Assembly: GCA_963205385.1 (NCBI GenBank)
Contig: CAUJKE010000233.1
Location: 1-53,403, forward strand
Reading direction: 5' to 3'
Source of the DNA: Planctomycetota bacterium
Lineage (GTDB): Bacteria > Planctomycetota > Planctomycetia > Pirellulales > Pirellulaceae
Length of the DNA: 53,403 bases
The translations under genes and the position numbers were made by a program. The notes beneath the pieces are model-generated. The model had not been told where the DNA came from, ran no database searches, and worked only from the letters and a program-made list of their open reading frames with translations. Positions 8,651 to 17,093 of the stretch are shown here, in pieces (within the stretch, counting starts at the first letter, position 1; every line of letters begins with the position of its first letter).

Positions 8651-9799
8651 ATGCGAATTCGACCCACAACGCCTGCGATTCAACTGCATAGCAGCGCCGG
8701 CCGCTACCGCTGGCATTGTGCCGCTTGGGAACTGGGATTGGGCTACTATCGCGCTGTCGGGCCGCGAAAGTCAAGTTCGACCGCCCCAAGTGACGACATC
8801 AGCCAAGTGTCCCCAAGCGCGGCCCTGGCTCGCCTGGAGGCGGTCTTGTTGCTGGCGCGGGAACCCCTGGGAAGCCGGAAGTTAAGTCAATATGCTAACT
8901 TGGCGGACGCGACGGAAGCACGTACACTAATTCGCCACTTGAATGCACGGTATGATCGTCGAGGCCGCGCCTTTCGTGTGGTAGAGGTGGCTGGTGGCTA
9001 CCAGTTGCTGACGCGACCACAATTGGCCGCGTGGCTGCGACGTTTGAATTATTCGCCGGCCGAAGTTCGCCTGAGCGCCCCGGCGCTGGAGACTTTGGCG
9101 GTGATTGCCTATCGCCAACCGGTAGGCCGAGCCGATATTGAAGCGATTCGCGGGGTCAACTGCGGCGAGATTGTGCGGCAGTTGATGGACCGCGACCTGG
9201 TGAGGATTGGGGGCCGGAGCCAAGAACTGGGCCGTCCCTACTTATACGCCACGACCAAACATTTTTTGCAGATCTTCGGTCTCTCGAGCTTGGAAGATTT
9301 GCCGCGCGCCGAGATGGTTCGGCAAGCGGTGATTCCCCAGCCGCGAGCCGATTCCGAATCACGAGTAGTTTCACCACAGTTAAACCCAGCGAACGACAAG
9401 GCAAGCGAGGAGGATCACGACGTGAGCGTAACGACCTTGGCGGCACTCACCCTGGAAGCAGAACTGCGCAGCGCCCGCCGCGCAGCGCAACCCGATGCGC
9501 CGCAACTAGCGAAAGACGATGATGAGGACTTCGTGGATGACGATGACCTCGATGATGATGATGACGACGACGACGACCTCGACGACGATGAGGACGACCT
9601 CGATGACGACGACGATGATGACGACGACTTAGATGACGACCTAGATGAGGACGAGGACGACGACCTCGACGATGAAGAGTGGGAAGAGGTCGACGATGAG
9701 GACGAAGACCTCGATGAAGAAGATGACGAGGACGACGACTGGGACGACGACGACGACGATGAGGAAGACGAAGAGGACTGGGAAGACGACGAAGCATAG
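8651..9799 (+). CDS. scpB: Segregation and condensation protein B with acidic tail
   Basis: ScpB is the kite subunit of the SMC-ScpAB condensin. The core shows both winged-helix domains. The first contains ARLEAVLLLAREPLGSRKL and VAGGYQLLTRPQ; the second contains the diagnostic LSAPALETLAVIAYRQPVGR, the IEAIRGVN segment and ELGRPYLYATTKHFLQIFGL. ATG 8651 after a GGGGGTGGCGG stretch is taken as start, but the true start could be 8612 or further upstream. After the core, residues 289-382 form an extreme acidic tail: about 80 of 94 residues are Asp or Glu, encoded by a GAC/GAT run. No scpA is adjacent. A strong terminator follows at 9857. Confidence 0.93.
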   Translation: MRIRPTTPAIQLHSSAGRYRWHCAAWELGLGYYRAVGPRKSSSTAPSDDISQVSPSAALARLEAVLLLAREPLGSRKLSQYANLADATEARTLIRHLNARYDRRGRAFRVVEVAGGYQLLTRPQLAAWLRRLNYSPAEVRLSAPALETLAVIAYRQPVGRADIEAIRGVNCGEIVRQLMDRDLVRIGGRSQELGRPYLYATTKHFLQIFGLSSLEDLPRAEMVRQAVIPQPRADSESRVVSPQLNPANDKASEEDHDVSVTTLAALTLEAELRSARRAAQPDAPQLAKDDDEDFVDDDDLDDDDDDDDDLDDDEDDLDDDDDDDDDLDDDLDEDEDDDLDDEEWEEVDDEDEDLDEEDDEDDDWDDDDDDEEDEEDWEDDEA

Positions 9800-9856
9800 T
9801 CGCCGCCGAGTGTCTGCCGATTGGTAAGCTCCCCGCTCGTAGCGCGAAAACCCAAC

Positions 9857-9891
9857 AACCAACCCCGAGCACGCTGGGGGTTGGTTTTTTT
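9857..9891 (+). terminator. Rho-independent terminator of scpB
   Basis: A perfect 10-bp stem, AACCAACCCC (9857-9866) with GGGGTTGGTT (9877-9886), has a 10-base loop and overlaps a run of seven T at 9885-9891. It lies 57 bases after the scpB stop, between convergent genes. Read on the minus strand it is followed by TTGTTGGGTTTT, so it may also help end livF transcription. Confidence 0.88.
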
Positions 9892-9942
9892 GGCGACGTC
9901 CGTTCGCCGATGGGGCCGCATTTGCTTGCCGGCGCATGCGGG

Positions 9943-10659
9943 CTAGTCGCCGAGATAGGCATCGCGGACGCGGGGATCGTCGAGCAATTCTTTCGCGGGG
10001 CCGCTCATGGTGATGCGGCCGGTTTCCATCACATAGCCGCGATGCGCCAGTTTGAGCGCGAGCCGCGCATTTTGTTCCACGAGCAGCACCGCAACGCCGT
10101 CGGCCTGATTGAGCTGGCGGATCACCTCGAAGATTTTGAGCGTAATCATCGGCGCCAGCCCCAGCGACGGCTCGTCGAGAAGCAGCACTTTGGGCCGCCC
10201 CATCAACGCCCGCGCGATGGCGAGCATTTGCTGTTCACCGCCGCTGAGCGTGCCGCCGGCCTGATGCTTCCGCTGCTCAAGAATCGGAAACAGGGCGAAA
10301 GCCTGCGCGATGTCGCGCTCGATTCCGGCCTTGTCACGGCGAGTGAAGGCCCCCATCCGCAAGTTTTCGAGCACCGTTAGTCGCGGAAAGATTTTGCGCC
10401 CCTCCGGCGATTGGCAGATGCCGAGCTTGACGAGTTCATGCGGCGCTAGGCGTTGAATCTCCTGGCCGGCGAGGGTGATCGTGCCGCCGGCTGCCCGATG
10501 GATGCCGGAGATGCAACTGAGCGTCGTCGTTTTACCGGCGCCGTTGCTGCCGATGACGGTGACGATTTCTCCGCGATCCACGGCGAGCGTGATCTCATGC
10601 ACCGCGGTGATTGGCCCGTAAGCGGCGCGGAGTCCCTGGAGTTCGAGCAGCGCTCCCAT
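9943..10659 (-). CDS. livF: Branched-chain amino acid ABC transporter ATPase LivF
   Basis: This is a 238-residue ABC ATPase of the LivF type. Walker A is GSNGAGKTT, the Q-loop region is GICQSPEGRKIFPRLTVLENL, the signature is LSGGEQQ, Walker B is VLLLDEPSLGLAP, and the H-loop region is VLLVEQNARLAL. LivF pairs with LivG to energise uptake of branched-chain amino acids or, in many bacteria, urea or other amides. Its ATG at 10659 overlaps the livG stop codon (TGATG), so translation is probably coupled. Length and motifs are normal. No permease (LivH, LivM) or substrate-binding protein is encoded in the window. Confidence 0.93.
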   Translation of the reverse strand: MGALLELQGLRAAYGPITAVHEITLAVDRGEIVTVIGSNGAGKTTTLSCISGIHRAAGGTITLAGQEIQRLAPHELVKLGICQSPEGRKIFPRLTVLENLRMGAFTRRDKAGIERDIAQAFALFPILEQRKHQAGGTLSGGEQQMLAIARALMGRPKVLLLDEPSLGLAPMITLKIFEVIRQLNQADGVAVLLVEQNARLALKLAHRGYVMETGRITMSGPAKELLDDPRVRDAYLGD

Positions 10660-11984
10660 CAAGTCACCTCTTCCTGGCCGAGATACGCTTCGATGACCTG
10701 GGGATCGGCCTGCACGTGGCTCGGCGTCCCTTCCGCGATCTTCTCGCCATGATTGAGCACGGCGATGCGGTCGCTGATGTTCATCACGAGCTTCATGTGA
10801 TGCTCGATGAGCACGACCGTGACGCCGTCGTCGCGAATCTTCCGCACCAGGCGCATCAAGTCGTCCGACTCCGCCGGATTCATTCCGGCCGCCGGCTCGT
10901 CCAGCAGGAGCAGTTGCGGCCCGGTCGCCAACGCGCGGGCAATTTCCAGGCGGCGCTGATCGCCGTAGGGGAGGTTCTTGGCGAGCGCGGATGACTGCTT
11001 GCCGAGCCCCACAAACTGGAGCAACTCGGCCGCCTTTTGCAGGTGAACTTGTTCAGCCTGCCGCACGGACGGGGTGCGCATGATGAGATGCAATGGGTTG
11101 CGCGAAAACTTGCGATCCAAGCCGACCAGGACGTTCTCGATCACGGTCATGTCGTGGAACAAGCGGATATTTTGGAAGGTCCGGGCGAGTCCGCCGAGCG
11201 CGATCACGTCCGGCGTGCGGCGCGATTGCCGCCATACAGCAAAGGCGCCTGCGGTGCCAACAACGAGGCCCAAGAGGAGGCTGCTCGCCAGCGTGATGCG
11301 AAACGTCGCGCGCTGGGTTGGGATCGCGGCTAGTTTGTCGAGCAAGCGCTCCGCCATGTCGGCCGAGGCGAACGTTGCGAGCGTCACGCCTTGGTGCTGG
11401 ATGAGAAATTGCCCGTCGCGCTGGACTGGCGGCGGCAGTGGTTCACCGGCGGCGGCTGCGGCCACGAGTGCGTCGAAACGGTCGCGCAACTCGTTTGCCT
11501 GCTCGCGCGACGGGGCGTTGCCGAGCCACTGCGTCGCATCCGCGCTGACCACGCGAAACGTCCCGTCTTGCTGCCGCTCGACAGCCAGATCGCCGCGGAG
11601 ATAACTCAGCCCCTCGCGCGCGGCGTTCGCGTACGTAAACGGCCGCGCGGGATCGTACAGATTACGGCGAATGGACGCGCGCCAGAGTTTGTCGATGTTC
11701 CCCATGAACAGCGCGAGCGCCAGGCCGGTCGCCAGACCGACCAAGGCGCACGTGAGCACGACCCACACGGTGAAGGGGCGCGCCAGACGTCCCCCCGCGA
11801 AGCGGATTTGGCCGGCGCTTGGTTCATAGATGCCAGTGATGGCGTTGAAGACGGTCGTCTTGCCGGCGCCGTTGGGACCGATCACCGAGAAGATTTCGCC
11901 CGCCTCGACGCCGAGATCGACCGCATTGACCGCGGTGAGTCCGCCGAACCGCATCGTTAACTGATCGACATCCAAGAGCGGCAT
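10659..11984 (-). CDS. livG: LivG-type ABC ATPase with inserted two-helix membrane domain
   Basis: The first 66 residues are normal LivG: MPLLDVDQLTMRFGGL, Walker A GPNGAGKTT (37-44), then PSAGQIRFAGG. The ATPase resumes at about residue 258 with IALGGLARTFQNIRLFHDMT (Q-loop), signature LPYGDQRRLEIARAL, Walker B LLLLDEPAAGMNP and H-loop LIEHHM. In between lie about 190 extra residues: membrane helix 71-93, a soluble part 94-229, and membrane helix 230-251. The frame is open throughout, so this is not a frameshift. Both ATPase halves can sit in the cytoplasm if the insert crosses the membrane twice. ATG 11984 is the family start; longer frames upstream lack similarity. livF follows with a TGATG overlap. 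Confidence 0.9.
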   Translation of the reverse strand: MPLLDVDQLTMRFGGLTAVNAVDLGVEAGEIFSVIGPNGAGKTTVFNAITGIYEPSAGQIRFAGGRLARPFTVWVVLTCALVGLATGLALALFMGNIDKLWRASIRRNLYDPARPFTYANAAREGLSYLRGDLAVERQQDGTFRVVSADATQWLGNAPSREQANELRDRFDALVAAAAAGEPLPPPVQRDGQFLIQHQGVTLATFASADMAERLLDKLAAIPTQRATFRITLASSLLLGLVVGTAGAFAVWRQSRRTPDVIALGGLARTFQNIRLFHDMTVIENVLVGLDRKFSRNPLHLIMRTPSVRQAEQVHLQKAAELLQFVGLGKQSSALAKNLPYGDQRRLEIARALATGPQLLLLDEPAAGMNPAESDDLMRLVRKIRDDGVTVVLIEHHMKLVMNISDRIAVLNHGEKIAEGTPSHVQADPQVIEAYLGQEEVT

Positions 11985-12048
11985 CGGATTTTCCGGTAGG
12001 ACAGGTTGAGTGGGGAGATAGATTGTGTTGCAGATGAACCGGAATGTG

Positions 12049-12741
12049 TCAGGGCGAGTTATGTTTATCTTGGGCTGTTCTTTTGCCAATGGCGGCGAGC
12101 AAGAGCGCCACGAGGGCGCCGAGCGAGATCCACATCCAGGTGCTGCGCTCGAAGCCTTGTGTAAATGCCTGGGCGGCGTGCGGCAGGGCGGTGGACTGCT
12201 GTTTGTGGGCGGTAACTTCGGCGTACAGGGCGCGAACCTCGTTGACTTCTTGCTCATGCAACTTCGTGCGCGCGGCTTGCTCCTGGGGCGACAAAGCCTT
12301 CCAACGCGCTTGAGCTTCTTTCCAGACCTCAGGCGCGTATTGATCGACCAGGGGGGCGCTCGGGCTATCGGGGTTTTTGCCGGTGCCGACGTTCACGCCT
12401 TGCTTCTGTAACTCCGATTTCACCTCGCTTGCGAGCACGCCGATCATCTCGTCGGGCTTCGTCACGTGGTAAGCCGGCGGCGGGGCGGCGCCGGTTGCAA
12501 TGAGGTAAGCCACCGCGAACTTCCCCAAGGCGACGCTCCCCGTGGTCAGCAGCAGCGCGAAGATGCCGAGCAACACGCCCCCTTTCGCCTGGCTGCCGAT
12601 GCGCATTAACCCGCCTACGAGCAGCCCACAGGCGAGCGCCATCGCGCCGACGTCATGGCCCACCCGGCGGCCCACCGCCGCCCAGGCGAGACCGCCAAGC
12701 AGCGCGCCGAGAAATCCCCAAACCAAACCGCGACCTGTCAT
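12049..12741 (-). CDS. Multi-span membrane protein of unknown function
   Basis: ATG 12741 is preferred; upstream in-frame codons encode an arginine-rich stretch without features. The 230-residue protein has an N-terminal glycine-rich membrane block with about three helices (GLVWGFLGALLGGLAWAA, AMALACGLLVGGLM, VLLGIFALLLTTGSVAL). A polar middle region (about residues 85-190) is rich in Glu, Lys and Gln. One C-terminal helix follows (WMWISLGALVALLLAAIG), then a short basic tail. I do not recognise a family. It lies 64 bases upstream of livG on the same strand, so it may be expressed with the transporter ATPases, but it has no LivH/LivM permease motif. Confidence 0.7.
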   Translation of the reverse strand: MTGRGLVWGFLGALLGGLAWAAVGRRVGHDVGAMALACGLLVGGLMRIGSQAKGGVLLGIFALLLTTGSVALGKFAVAYLIATGAAPPPAYHVTKPDEMIGVLASEVKSELQKQGVNVGTGKNPDSPSAPLVDQYAPEVWKEAQARWKALSPQEQAARTKLHEQEVNEVRALYAEVTAHKQQSTALPHAAQAFTQGFERSTWMWISLGALVALLLAAIGKRTAQDKHNSP

Positions 12742-12880
12742 GGAAAGAACCTGCGAAGAGCGGCGTGCGAGCGAACCGATGCAGCGGTTGATCTTCGTCG
12801 ATCCGCGGCGAACACTCAACGGGGCTGGGTCTCCAACGGCGGGGGCTCAACATCGCAAGCAGCCCGCGGGAGTTTGCCTG

Positions 12881-15800
12881 CTACTTTTTGTGAAGCGAGA
12901 GGTAGTCGAGGCCGAACATGTAGGCTTTGGTCGCTTGCTTGTTCGCGCCGGTGATGGTCACCGTGAGTTTGTGCTGGCCGGCGGTGAGTTGATGGACGCC
13001 GAGCGAAATGGGAGGCGTGTTCACCACATTCGCATCGAAGCCGTCCAGCGGTTGACCCGGCTGGCCGTCGTCGATCGCGAGCGTCACGATGCCATAGTCA
13101 TGGGCCTTGGTGAGCGCGACGAAGAGTTCATATTCGCCGCTGGCCGGGACGTTGAACGCCAGTTCGAGCGTATCCCGCGGCTTCGCGCCGGTCCACCAGA
13201 GTTGTGACGCTCCGCTCCACTTGCCCAGGGGGAAAGCGTTCATCGCTTGCGGTCGCGCGTCACCGCCGGACTTCTTCAGCACCGGCAGCGCTTCGCCTTC
13301 TTGCGCGCCGGCGACTTTTCCCGTCTGCGGGTCGAGCCAGGGCCCTTCGCCGGGGAGCGGAACTTGTTGCGCACTTGCCAGATAGGCGACAAGGTCGCGG
13401 ACTTCGTCCGGCGCGAGCGTCTTGAGTTGGCCGTCAGGCATCAGCGAGAGTTGGCTTTGGCTTCGTTCTTCGATGTCTTTCTTAGCGACGGTGATAACAT
13501 CCGTGGGCGTTTGCAGCGTAATGGCGGAGTCGGTCTCCTGCTGGATAAGCCCGTTGAGCGAACGCCCGTCAGCCGTGACGATGACGGTCATCAAATAGTC
13601 CTTGCCGACGACGGCGCTGGGGTCGAGCAGGTTTTCCAGCAGATAATCGAGGTTGGCGCGGTTCGAGCCGGTCAGGTCAGGCCCAATCTGTTTGCCGGTC
13701 CCAAACAACGCATGGCAGGTGGCGCACGTCTTGTTGAAGACCTCGCGGCCATGCGGCAGGTTGGCGTCTTGCAGCACCTGCTTCGCCAGCGACTTCTTGT
13801 ACGTCGCCAGCTCCGCGACTTTGTCCGCCGATGTTGCGCGAATGTTTCCCCAGACTTCTTTCAAGCGCTTGGTCACCGCGTCGTTGCTCTGCGCTGCAAG
13901 TTGCCGCACGGTGAAGGCGTTCAGGTCGGTCCGCGGGATCGCCTTCTGCTCAATCGCGTCGAGCAATGCGAGGACATACGCCGGACGCGCCGTGAGCGTG
14001 GCGATGACCGCCTGACGATCGGCCGCGGACAGTTTGTCATAAGCGGAGATGAGCACCGCCGGCGTGTTTTTATCGGCGAACGACGCGAGTCCGTTGATGG
14101 CGGCGGTGCGAAGCGCGGCGTCATTTACCAAGCCATGCATCACCGGCGGGAGTTGTTCATCCTTGGCCGCCAAGAGCGCAGCGAGGGCCAGTTCGCGGCG
14201 GGGGAGCGGCAGCTTGGAATCCGCGAGCGTGGCGCGCAATTGCGGCAGCACGCGCGCGTCGCCGAACTTCACCGCGATGAACTCCGCTTGCTGGCGGATG
14301 GCGTCGTTCTTGGAAGTGATGAGCCGGTCGTAGGCCGCGGTCCATGAGTCAGGCATTTGCAGATCGGCCCGCACTTTTAGCGCCGCGACGATTTCTCCCA
14401 GCATCTGCGCTTGCGTCGCTTCATCGGCCGTGGTGAGCGCGGCGAAGAGCGCATCGTAGCCAGCAGGCTCGGCTGCGATCCGCCGCACCATGAACCGGGC
14501 CACCAGCGGAATCTGGCCGCCCTGCGCGAGCTGAAGCGCCTTGGCCGGATCGACCATCGCGAGCGGTTCGAAAGTGTACCAATACATCAGCGGCAAGTTG
14601 TGATCGTCCGCGTCCGCGCTGTGGGTGAGCAGGTTTCTGGCGACGTCCCACCGCTGCGCAAGCGGCAAGTGTTGCAAACCGGAAGCCAGGTACAATCGCA
14701 CGGTCGGCGAAGGGTCGCTCTGGGCGAGTTCGGCAAACTTCGCGAGCGCAGCATCGCTCACTTGCTGTTGCTCACACAGACATTGAATGGCCCAAGCGCG
14801 AACGTCGGCGTTGTTGTCATCCAGCAGCGCGAGCGCCGCTGCAGGCTCCAACAGTCCCGTGACGTGCATCGTCCAGAGCAGCCGCAACGAATGCTGCGTC
14901 TCCTGATGGGTGGCGAACTTCGTGGCCAGGCGATTGCGAATCTCCCCCAGTTTTCCAGCTGCCGCCCGTTCTTGCAGAATCCGCCGCGCATGGCGCGCGT
15001 ACCATTCGTTCTTGTTCAACTGCAAGTCGACCAGTTCTTCGTCGCTCAGCTTTTGTAGATTAACGTCGACTTTCTGCGACTCGCCGTAGACGATCTTGAA
15101 GATTCGCCCGTTGCCGCGGTCGTGCCCCTCGACGTTGCCGTGGTGGCATTGATTGCGGTCGTACCAGTCGATCATGTAGACGTTGCCATCGGGGCCGTAG
15201 GTGAGGTAGATGATTTGCGACCAAAGATCGTTGGCGAACAGGAAGTCCGGCGCGCCGTCGCCGCTGTAGCCGCTGCCGGCGGCGGTGAGTTGATCTTGAT
15301 TGAGCCGCGAGCCGTGGATGTTATTCATGAACAGTTGATTGCGATACTTCGCCGGCCAGGCGCCGCCGAGGTAGATCATTGCGCCGGCATGGGCATGGCC
15401 GCCGCCAACCGCGGTGCTCTTGGCGCGGTCTTCGTTGTTCCATTGGCTGCCGACCCAGTGCCGATGCTTGGCGATGGTTTTGATGTCGTCGTAGGTGTGC
15501 GGGTTGAAGTGCTCGCCCGCCTGACGTTGATACCGGCCGCCTTGAATGATGTGGTACAGGTGCGGAATGACGCATGCGGTCGCGAAGGCGTGGCCGCGAT
15601 CGTTGAAATCGACGCCCCAGGGGTTGCTCGTGCCTTCGGCGAAAACCTCGAACGTGTGCCGCGTGGGATGATACCGCCAGATGCCGGCGTTGATTTTCGT
15701 CCGCTCGTTTTCCGGCGCGCCAGGCTTGCCGACGTTGCTGTGCGTGAACACGCCGTGGCAACCATATAGCCAACCGTCTGGTCCCCAGATGAAGCTGTTG

Positions 15801-16339
15801 AGCGTCTCATGCGTATCTTGATAGCCCCAGCCATCCAAGAGCACCTGTGGCGGGCCATCCGGTTTGTCATCGCCGTCGGCGTCGGGAATGAACAAAAACT
15901 GAGGCGCCGCGCCGACCCACACGCCGCCAAACCCCACTTCTAGCCCGCTGACGAGATTCAGCCCTTCCATGAAGACCGTTCGTTTATCGAACTTCGCATC
16001 CCCATCGGTATCTTCAAAAATCAGAATGCGGTCGCGGGCGTCCTTTTCCGGCACGCGGATCGGATACGAATAAGCTTCGGCGACCCACAAGCGGCCGCGA
16101 TCATCCAGGGCCATCGCGATCGGCTGTTGCACGTCCGGCTCCGCGGCGCAAAGCTTCACGCTGAAGCCGGGGGGGACGCTCATGATCCGCGCGGCTTCTG
16201 CGGGATCGACCCCGGCGGAAGCTTCAGGTCGCGGGACGGCGATTTCCGACTCCGCCGCGGACAACGTCCCCACGAAGCCAACCCCGAGAATCGCAAAACA
16301 CAACGACGCAGCGCGCGACAGCAGACGCCTGCAATGCAT
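12881..16339 (-). CDS. PVC-type dehydrogenase/HEAT/cytochrome c protein
   Basis: This 1152-residue exported protein starts at ATG 16339, with GAGG just upstream and a signal peptide ending near TLSAAES. Domain order: a PVC membrane-bound dehydrogenase-like beta-propeller (about 40-400; MSVPPGFSVKL, AMALDDRGRLWVAEAYSYP, ILIFEDTDGDAKFDK), then HEAT-like helical repeats (about 440-830). A c-type cytochrome follows with heme motif CATCH at 872-876 and GKQIGPDLTG, with a likely Met ligand in LSLMPDGQLKTL. A C-terminal beta-sandwich (about 1010-1152; GEYELFVALTKAHDYG, TAGQHKLTVTITGA) resembles a carbohydrate-binding module. The family is typical of planctomycetes and is presumed to oxidise sugars or alcohols in the periplasm; the substrate is unknown. 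Confidence 0.92.
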   Translation of the reverse strand: MHCRRLLSRAASLCFAILGVGFVGTLSAAESEIAVPRPEASAGVDPAEAARIMSVPPGFSVKLCAAEPDVQQPIAMALDDRGRLWVAEAYSYPIRVPEKDARDRILIFEDTDGDAKFDKRTVFMEGLNLVSGLEVGFGGVWVGAAPQFLFIPDADGDDKPDGPPQVLLDGWGYQDTHETLNSFIWGPDGWLYGCHGVFTHSNVGKPGAPENERTKINAGIWRYHPTRHTFEVFAEGTSNPWGVDFNDRGHAFATACVIPHLYHIIQGGRYQRQAGEHFNPHTYDDIKTIAKHRHWVGSQWNNEDRAKSTAVGGGHAHAGAMIYLGGAWPAKYRNQLFMNNIHGSRLNQDQLTAAGSGYSGDGAPDFLFANDLWSQIIYLTYGPDGNVYMIDWYDRNQCHHGNVEGHDRGNGRIFKIVYGESQKVDVNLQKLSDEELVDLQLNKNEWYARHARRILQERAAAGKLGEIRNRLATKFATHQETQHSLRLLWTMHVTGLLEPAAALALLDDNNADVRAWAIQCLCEQQQVSDAALAKFAELAQSDPSPTVRLYLASGLQHLPLAQRWDVARNLLTHSADADDHNLPLMYWYTFEPLAMVDPAKALQLAQGGQIPLVARFMVRRIAAEPAGYDALFAALTTADEATQAQMLGEIVAALKVRADLQMPDSWTAAYDRLITSKNDAIRQQAEFIAVKFGDARVLPQLRATLADSKLPLPRRELALAALLAAKDEQLPPVMHGLVNDAALRTAAINGLASFADKNTPAVLISAYDKLSAADRQAVIATLTARPAYVLALLDAIEQKAIPRTDLNAFTVRQLAAQSNDAVTKRLKEVWGNIRATSADKVAELATYKKSLAKQVLQDANLPHGREVFNKTCATCHALFGTGKQIGPDLTGSNRANLDYLLENLLDPSAVVGKDYLMTVIVTADGRSLNGLIQQETDSAITLQTPTDVITVAKKDIEERSQSQLSLMPDGQLKTLAPDEVRDLVAYLASAQQVPLPGEGPWLDPQTGKVAGAQEGEALPVLKKSGGDARPQAMNAFPLGKWSGASQLWWTGAKPRDTLELAFNVPASGEYELFVALTKAHDYGIVTLAIDDGQPGQPLDGFDANVVNTPPISLGVHQLTAGQHKLTVTITGANKQATKAYMFGLDYLSLHKK

Positions 16340-16410
16340 AGGAAGAACCTCAGGCAAGAAGTTGGGGGGAAGGGGGTTATGTGGTGAGTTGTAGTCTAAC
16401 CCAGAGCGGC

Positions 16411-16432
16411 TAGCTCACCAACTGATTCACCA
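16411..16432 (+). repeat. Diverged flank of the dispersed hairpin repeat
   Basis: Twenty of these 22 bases match 36103-36124, which is the left flank and beginning of the third hairpin repeat near 36.1 kb. The hairpin itself is not preserved here. It may be a decayed copy of the same element. Confidence 0.4.
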
Positions 16433-16749
16433 CCATCGCCGCTGTAACCACCCATGTGGGGCGGTAGTGTCTTGGGCCATCTTAGCAGTGGACTTTCGGT
16501 GGAATGCGGAAATAAGGCACGCGACTCTAATGGGGGGTGGCTGCTAATAATGGCGAATGCTCGCCGGGCGTCGATTTTCGTAACACATCGATGGCAAGTG
16601 AGATACGGCGATTGGCTGTGCGCAGAGGCGTTAATAATTGTCCTCAGAAGGGTGGGGATTGCGTTCGCCGCAACGCTTATTCGCCCCTCGGCGTACGGTG
16701 AGCACTGGCAGAAGTTGATTCTATTTGCACAATAAATGGTAAAGACGTA

Positions 16750-16778
16750 TTGACGACCGTCGAAGGTGAATGTATACT
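16750..16778 (+). promoter_or_regulatory. Sigma-70 type promoter for the outer membrane efflux gene
   Basis: The -35 box TTGACG (16750-16755) and the -10 box TATACT (16773-16778) are separated by exactly 17 bases, one mismatch from consensus in the last base of the -35 and one in the -10. The predicted start of transcription is near 16785. The first gene downstream on this strand starts at 17094. Confidence 0.6.
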
Positions 16779-17093
16779 TTTGTGCAGTAGTGACGTGCAG
16801 GGAAAGTCGTAATCGCAGGCGGTGGTCGCGCGACCGGAAGCGGAAGGCGCCAGACTTCGAACTCGCTTCGCCGCTCAAGCCCGGGTAAGTTCCGCGATGA
16901 AGGGGGTCCTAGCAGCGACTTTGTCGGTTGTAGCGAATAGTCCTGCGCGCGTCACGCATTTGCAGGCGGAAATAGCCTCCAGGCTCCACCCTACAACCCG
17001 ATTGGTCGATACCTAAGTCAGAATCCGCACCACAGTCAGAACTTGCATCGCAGATAAAACCCCTACAACTTGCCCAGTGCTGGGAGTCCCGCC

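Larger units (their letters stand above)
16340..17093. other. Divergent intergenic region with promoter and long leader
   Basis: No convincing gene lies here. Two overlapping open frames on opposite strands (about 16396-16878 and 16454-16735) show no family features and are rejected. The region carries a sigma-70 type promoter at 16750-16778 for the rightward gene, a 12-bp perfect palindrome GGTCGCGCGACC at 16824-16835 that would lie about 45 bases into the transcript, and a 22-bp sequence at 16411-16432 related to the hairpin repeats near 36.1 kb. The leader from promoter to start codon would be about 300 bases; no known riboswitch was recognised in it. Confidence 0.6.

Noticed and set aside
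9515..9799. The GAC/GAT tract as a microsatellite or CRISPR-like repeat
   Set aside because: It lies in frame within scpB and encodes its tail; there are no regular spacers.
9415..9962. Long frames rich in Ser or Arg opposite the ScpB acidic tail
   Set aside because: They are produced by the GAC/GAT repeat read in other frames and have no independent support.
16396..16878. A 160-codon frame on the minus strand, and an overlapping 93-codon frame on the plus strand
   Set aside because: Neither has family features, a ribosome binding site or gene-like composition, and the promoter region at 16750 overlaps them.
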